DNA of 50,619 nt from CAIKNB01 sp041658705 (GTDB taxonomy: Bacteria; Patescibacteriota; Patescibacteriia; 2-12-FULL-60-25): the NCBI GenBank assembly GCA_041658705.1, contig JBAZZT010000009.1, positions 1-50,619 on the forward strand. Direction: 5' to 3'. Under the pieces are notes generated by a model, which had not been told where the DNA came from, ran no database searches, and saw only the letters and a program-made list of their open reading frames with translations. Position numbers and translations under genes: made by a program. How positions within the stretch are numbered: position 1 is the stretch's first letter; every line of letters starts with the position of its first letter. Below, piece by piece: positions 47,567 through 50,619 of this stretch.

Positions 47567-48592
47567 TTAGATTTCAATCTCGCGGATCTTGGCGCGGGCT
47601 AAGTCTTTTTTAGATGGAAAAGCGCGGAGCAGGCCGGCTTTGGGGCCCATCTGGCCGATGACGCCTTGGGCGTTCAGCGCGCCGGCTTTGAGCGCGACTT
47701 CGAGATCGGGATTTTTCATGAGCGCGGCCGCGAAACCGGAACCAAAGGCGTCGCCGGCGCCGGTCGTGTTCAGGATTTTGCTCTTGGGCGGCGTGACGTG
47801 CCAGACTAAACCGCGCGCTGCGGCATAAGCGCCATTTGCGCCGTCGGTGATGACCAAGACGACACGCGGCAAGTGCGCGAGCTTGCGGATGATGGCATCC
47901 AAATGGCGATACGAGGTTTGCGCCAAGGCCGAAGCTTCTTCGCGATTCAAAATCAGTACGTCGGTTTGCATGAGTTGAGGCAGTAAAGCCTTGAGCCCCA
48001 AGGCGATTTCCGTGCCGCCGGGATTCCAGGCGACGTGCGTCAATTGTGCCTTGGCTGTCTGGAATATTTTTTTGAGCACAGCCAGGTTGCCGCCGACGTT
48101 GGTCACGTAATACCAAGCGGCATTGAGCTCGTTCCACGGCACGCGAGCGGCGTCGATGCGTTTGGAAGCGCCGCGCGCGGTCAGGATGGCGCGTTGGCCT
48201 TGACCCATCACAAGGATGATCGAATAAGCCGTGCCGACGTCTTTGTCGTATTGCAAAAATTTAGTCGCGATCTTCAAGGTTTTGAGTTGCCGCTCGATTT
48301 CGTGTCCGCCCGGATCGTCGCCCACGCGAGTCACGCACGCCGTCTTGAAGCCCCAGTGCGCAAAAGTCGCGCCGGCGTTGGTCGCTCCGCCGCCCGTCTC
48401 GAAGGCCATGCGTTCCACTTCGATCTTGGCGCCGAGCGGCAGGCAGGCGTCGAAGCCGTCCGGGGCGTGCGGGTCGAGGCGTTTTTCGAACTCATGGCTC
48501 AAGGCAAAGATATCGCGCGTGGCTGCGCCGAAAGTCACGACGTCATAAACCCGCCGGGCAGGCTTCGTGGGTATCCTCCTGGTTGATTTCAT
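47567..48592 (-). CDS. PfkB-family carbohydrate kinase
   Basis: A 341-residue ribokinase-fold kinase. The N-terminal GGGATNAGATFAHWG near residue 68 is PfkB signature 1 (substrate side), followed by VTRVGDDPGGHEIERQL. The C-terminal NTTGAGDAFGSGFAAAL near 280 is signature 2, with the catalytic Asp in GAGDA. It phosphorylates a sugar or nucleoside with ATP; exact substrate unknown. A leaderless promoter (-10 TAGAAT six bases before the ATG) is shared back to back with the DUF2207 gene. Confidence 0.92.
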   Translation of the reverse strand: MKSTRRIPTKPARRVYDVVTFGAATRDIFALSHEFEKRLDPHAPDGFDACLPLGAKIEVERMAFETGGGATNAGATFAHWGFKTACVTRVGDDPGGHEIERQLKTLKIATKFLQYDKDVGTAYSIILVMGQGQRAILTARGASKRIDAARVPWNELNAAWYYVTNVGGNLAVLKKIFQTAKAQLTHVAWNPGGTEIALGLKALLPQLMQTDVLILNREEASALAQTSYRHLDAIIRKLAHLPRVVLVITDGANGAYAAARGLVWHVTPPKSKILNTTGAGDAFGSGFAAALMKNPDLEVALKAGALNAQGVIGQMGPKAGLLRAFPSKKDLARAKIREIEI

Positions 48593-48597
48593 GTAGA

Positions 48598-48604
48598 TAT
48601 TCTA
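48598..48604. promoter_or_regulatory. Overlapping divergent -10 boxes
   Basis: On the minus strand TAGAAT (48599-48604) is six bases before the kinase ATG (48592). On the plus strand TATTCT (48598-48603) precedes the DUF2207 ATG (48618). The two -10 elements occupy the same bases, so transcription may be mutually exclusive. Confidence 0.5.
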
Positions 48605-48617
48605 CCATGTTTCGTAT

Positions 48618-50327
48618 ATGCATATCCGACCCGTTATTTTATGGCCTGCCGTGCTGTTCACGGCTTTTTCCCTTTTCCTCGCCCCAAGCGTCCAGGCCGA
48701 CACCATCCGGGACTTCCACGTCGATGCTGCCTTGGATGCTCCGCACAGGCTGCTCACCCTGACCGAAAGGATAAATTATGATTTCGGCGCCGAATCCAAA
48801 CACGGCATCAAGCGCTACATCCCGAACAGCTATTCGCGCGACGGCGCGACGTATCGTCTGCGCTTGAAGCTGCTCAAAGTCTGGCGCGACGGCCAGCCGG
48901 AAAAATATTCAGTCTCGAATTTCGGCGGCGACTTCAGCCTCAAGGTCGGTGATCCCAAAGCCACTCTCACCGGCGTGCATGTCTACGAGATCACCTATTC
49001 GACCGATCGAGCCATCAACTTTTTTTCCGACCACGACGAGTTATATTGGAACGTGACCGGCGACAAATGGGACGCGCCCATGGACCTCGCCAGCCTGCAA
49101 TTGACGCTGCCGGCGGTGAAAAACGCGGCGCTTGAGATGACGTGCTACACCGGTTCTTACGGTTCGACGGAAAAATCTTGCACCGCGGAGAAATTGGCGG
49201 AGGGGAAGTTCAGCGTCGCGGCGACGCGCGCGCTTTTGCCGTACGAAGGATTGACCGTCGCCTTCTCTTTCCCCAAAGGCATTTTCCCTGAACCGACCCT
49301 GCTCGAAAAAATCTGGATGCTCATCACGGATAATGCGGTGCTGTTTTTTCCGCTCGCCGCCGTGCTCGTCATGTTCTTGATTTGGCGCGAGCGCGGCCGT
49401 GATCCCACGCTCGGCAGCATCATTCCGGAATATGAAGCGCCGAAAGGCTGGGCTCCGGCGCTCTTGGCCGCGGCCGAGACCAATGGCAGCGTGCCGAGTC
49501 GCGCCATGACCGCGACCATCATCGACCTGGCGCGCCGCGGCTATCTCAAGATCCGCTTCGGCGAGGAAAAACATCTCTTCGGAAAATCCCAGACCTATAC
49601 TTTCGTCAAACAAAAAGATGCCGATCAGGGCGTAGAGGATTTCGAATCCAAAGTCCATGCTGGTTTGTTCTCGGGCGGGGATGAGCGCGATTTGGATGAT
49701 CTGCAACAGGGAAAATTCTATACCTCGGTGCAAAGCTTCAAGACCGCCGTGCAGAGCAAGATTGATGCCTCGGGCGCCTTTGTGGCCAATCCAATCAAAG
49801 TGCGCAGCGCCTACATCGCGGTCGGCGTCTTCACCGGTTTCATCCTCTTCCTGGTCTTCGGTTCGACTTTGTTGGGCGCCGTCTGCGCCGTCGCGACCGG
49901 ACTTGTCGTCGCCATCTTTGGCTGGTTCATGCCGCGCCGCACCAACGAGGGCGTCAAGCTTTTGGCTGATATCCGCGGCTTCAAATGGTTTTTGTCGGTG
50001 ACGGAAAAAGACCGCCTGGATTTCCACAACGCGCCGGAACGCACGCCGGAACAGTTCATGCAGCTCTTGCCCTATGCCATCGCGTTCGGGGTCGAGAACA
50101 AGTGGGCGGCGCAATTCGCTTCGCTCACCGTCCCGCCGCCGCAATGGGCCGAAGGCAACCTGACCGGCTTCAGCGCCGCGTTCTTGGCGGTCCATCTGAC
50201 TTCGTTGCATTCAGCCGCCACGTCCGCCGCTTTTTCTCCACCCTCATCCGCAGGCTCCGGCGGTTCCGGCTTCTCCGGCGGCGGTTCCGGCGGCGGCTTT
50301 GGCGGAGGCGGGGGAGGGAGCTGGTAG
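48618..50327 (+). CDS. DUF2207-family membrane protein
   Basis: A 569-residue predicted membrane protein. Residues 1-27 are a signal peptide (ILWPAVLFTAFSLFLAPSVQA, cut before DT). An extracytoplasmic DUF2207-like beta domain follows (IRDFHVDAALDAPHRLLTLT, YIPNSYSRDG, ELYWNVTGDKWDAP). Membrane helices lie near residues 238-254 and, as a pair, near 400-440. Between them is a cytoplasmic winged-helix-like stretch (ATIIDLARRGYLKIRF). The C terminus is a Gly/Ser tail (GGSGFSGGGSGGGFGGGGGG, then SW) typical of the family. The function is not established. Confidence 0.9.
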   Translation: MHIRPVILWPAVLFTAFSLFLAPSVQADTIRDFHVDAALDAPHRLLTLTERINYDFGAESKHGIKRYIPNSYSRDGATYRLRLKLLKVWRDGQPEKYSVSNFGGDFSLKVGDPKATLTGVHVYEITYSTDRAINFFSDHDELYWNVTGDKWDAPMDLASLQLTLPAVKNAALEMTCYTGSYGSTEKSCTAEKLAEGKFSVAATRALLPYEGLTVAFSFPKGIFPEPTLLEKIWMLITDNAVLFFPLAAVLVMFLIWRERGRDPTLGSIIPEYEAPKGWAPALLAAAETNGSVPSRAMTATIIDLARRGYLKIRFGEEKHLFGKSQTYTFVKQKDADQGVEDFESKVHAGLFSGGDERDLDDLQQGKFYTSVQSFKTAVQSKIDASGAFVANPIKVRSAYIAVGVFTGFILFLVFGSTLLGAVCAVATGLVVAIFGWFMPRRTNEGVKLLADIRGFKWFLSVTEKDRLDFHNAPERTPEQFMQLLPYAIAFGVENKWAAQFASLTVPPPQWAEGNLTGFSAAFLAVHLTSLHSAATSAAFSPPSSAGSGGSGFSGGGSGGGFGGGGGGSW

Positions 50328-50585
50328 GATCGAATGTCGAATATCGAATGTCGAAAAATGTAGGGGCGCAAACGTTTGTCATTGCGAGCGCATAGACTGA
50401 ATGCGCGTGGCAATCTCTGAATTCCGGAGATTGCTTCGTCGCGTAAAGCGACGTGGTCGCCACGCGACTTTACGTCGTTGCTACTCCTCGCAATGGGCTT
50501 AATAGACATTCTGTGGTGCTGGAATATTCATTTCTTGGCTTGCGTTAGCTGTAATCTGGGAACAAAGTCCGCACACTTGAAGAAT
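50328..50585. repeat. Word repeats and a long GTCATTGCGAG palindrome
   Basis: ATCGAATGTCGAATATCGAA words (50329-50358) are followed by GTCATTGCGAGCGCATAGAC...GGCAATCTCTG (50377-50421), and GGAGATTGCTTCGTCGCGTA...TACTCCTCGCAATGGG (50423-50497), which contains a GTAAAGCGACGTGGTCGCC hairpin. TGTAAT near 50550 may be a -10 for the next gene. Confidence 0.75.
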
Positions 50586-50619
50586 ATGCCAAAAAAAACA
50601 CTGTCCGACATGTCAAACG
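50586..50619 (+). CDS. Start of a gene cut by the window end
   Basis: ATG at 50586 opens a frame reading MPKKTLSDMSN to the window end. GAAGAATA lies upstream. Too short to identify; called only because it follows a plausible promoter and a clear intergenic repeat block. Confidence 0.4.
   Translation, partial: MPKKTLSDMSN

Overview
The window looks like part of a Patescibacteria (CPR) genome of moderately high GC. The signs are a self-splicing-intron-bearing 23S gene with no 16S nearby, a compact type IV pilus locus, many lineage-restricted hypothetical proteins, very short intergenic regions, and TGA used as an ordinary stop. Genes occur on both strands in short operons. Promoters are strikingly regular (TTGACA-like, 17 bp, TATAAT-like). 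About ten genes appear to be transcribed as leaderless mRNAs, with the -10 box only 6-8 bases before the ATG; other genes have a clear Shine-Dalgarno sequence.

Layout: 0.2-7.8 kb carries a sirtuin, a four-gene operon of unknown proteins, two tandem paralogues of a variable-tailed protein, a PP2C phosphatase and rlmH. 7.8-12.8 kb carries a small RNA and the 23S-5S rRNA unit. The 23S is interrupted by two group I introns only 20 nt apart, at positions matching E. coli 1931 and 1951; the second encodes a LAGLIDADG endonuclease. 12.9-19.9 kb carries Fic, VOC, GNAT, AspA-like, TrpR-like, PQ-loop-like membrane and two HD-domain proteins. 19.9-25.7 kb carries a third variable-tailed paralogue, a non-coding template repeat, two further structured RNAs, a histidine phosphatase and unknown genes. 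25.7-33.5 kb carries a Mur ligase, a fourth variable-tailed paralogue, a TrmB-like regulator, a probable RNase P RNA, an RRM protein, an 18-residue polylysine peptide and an EndoQ-like nuclease. 34-41.3 kb is a type IV pilus operon (pilB, pilC, four minor prepilins, pilM, major pilin). 42.7-46.1 kb is an AT-rich two-gene defence-like module beside tRNA-Ala. The right end has a 2-hydroxyacid dehydrogenase, a PfkB kinase, a DUF2207 protein and the start of another gene.

The most notable system is a diversity-generating retroelement (DGR) spread over 25 kb. Four paralogous target genes (3521, 4558, 19878, 27769) share a conserved body and end in hypervariable C-terminal tails. One non-coding template repeat (about 21202-21341) lies 290 bp after the third target. 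Over 64 nt the template and the third tail differ at 8 positions, all of them adenines in the template (8 of 14 A changed, 0 of 50 other bases). No reverse transcriptase or Avd gene is in the window, so the enzyme must act in trans or have been lost. Three targets share a promoter module.

Intergenic DNA is full of short palindromic repeats of several families (GTCATTGCGAG..., GTCATCCTGAG..., GTAGGGGCG..., CCGCGAAAGCGG...), some intruding into coding sequence. Everything here is read by eye from sequence; family names come from recognised motifs, not from searches.
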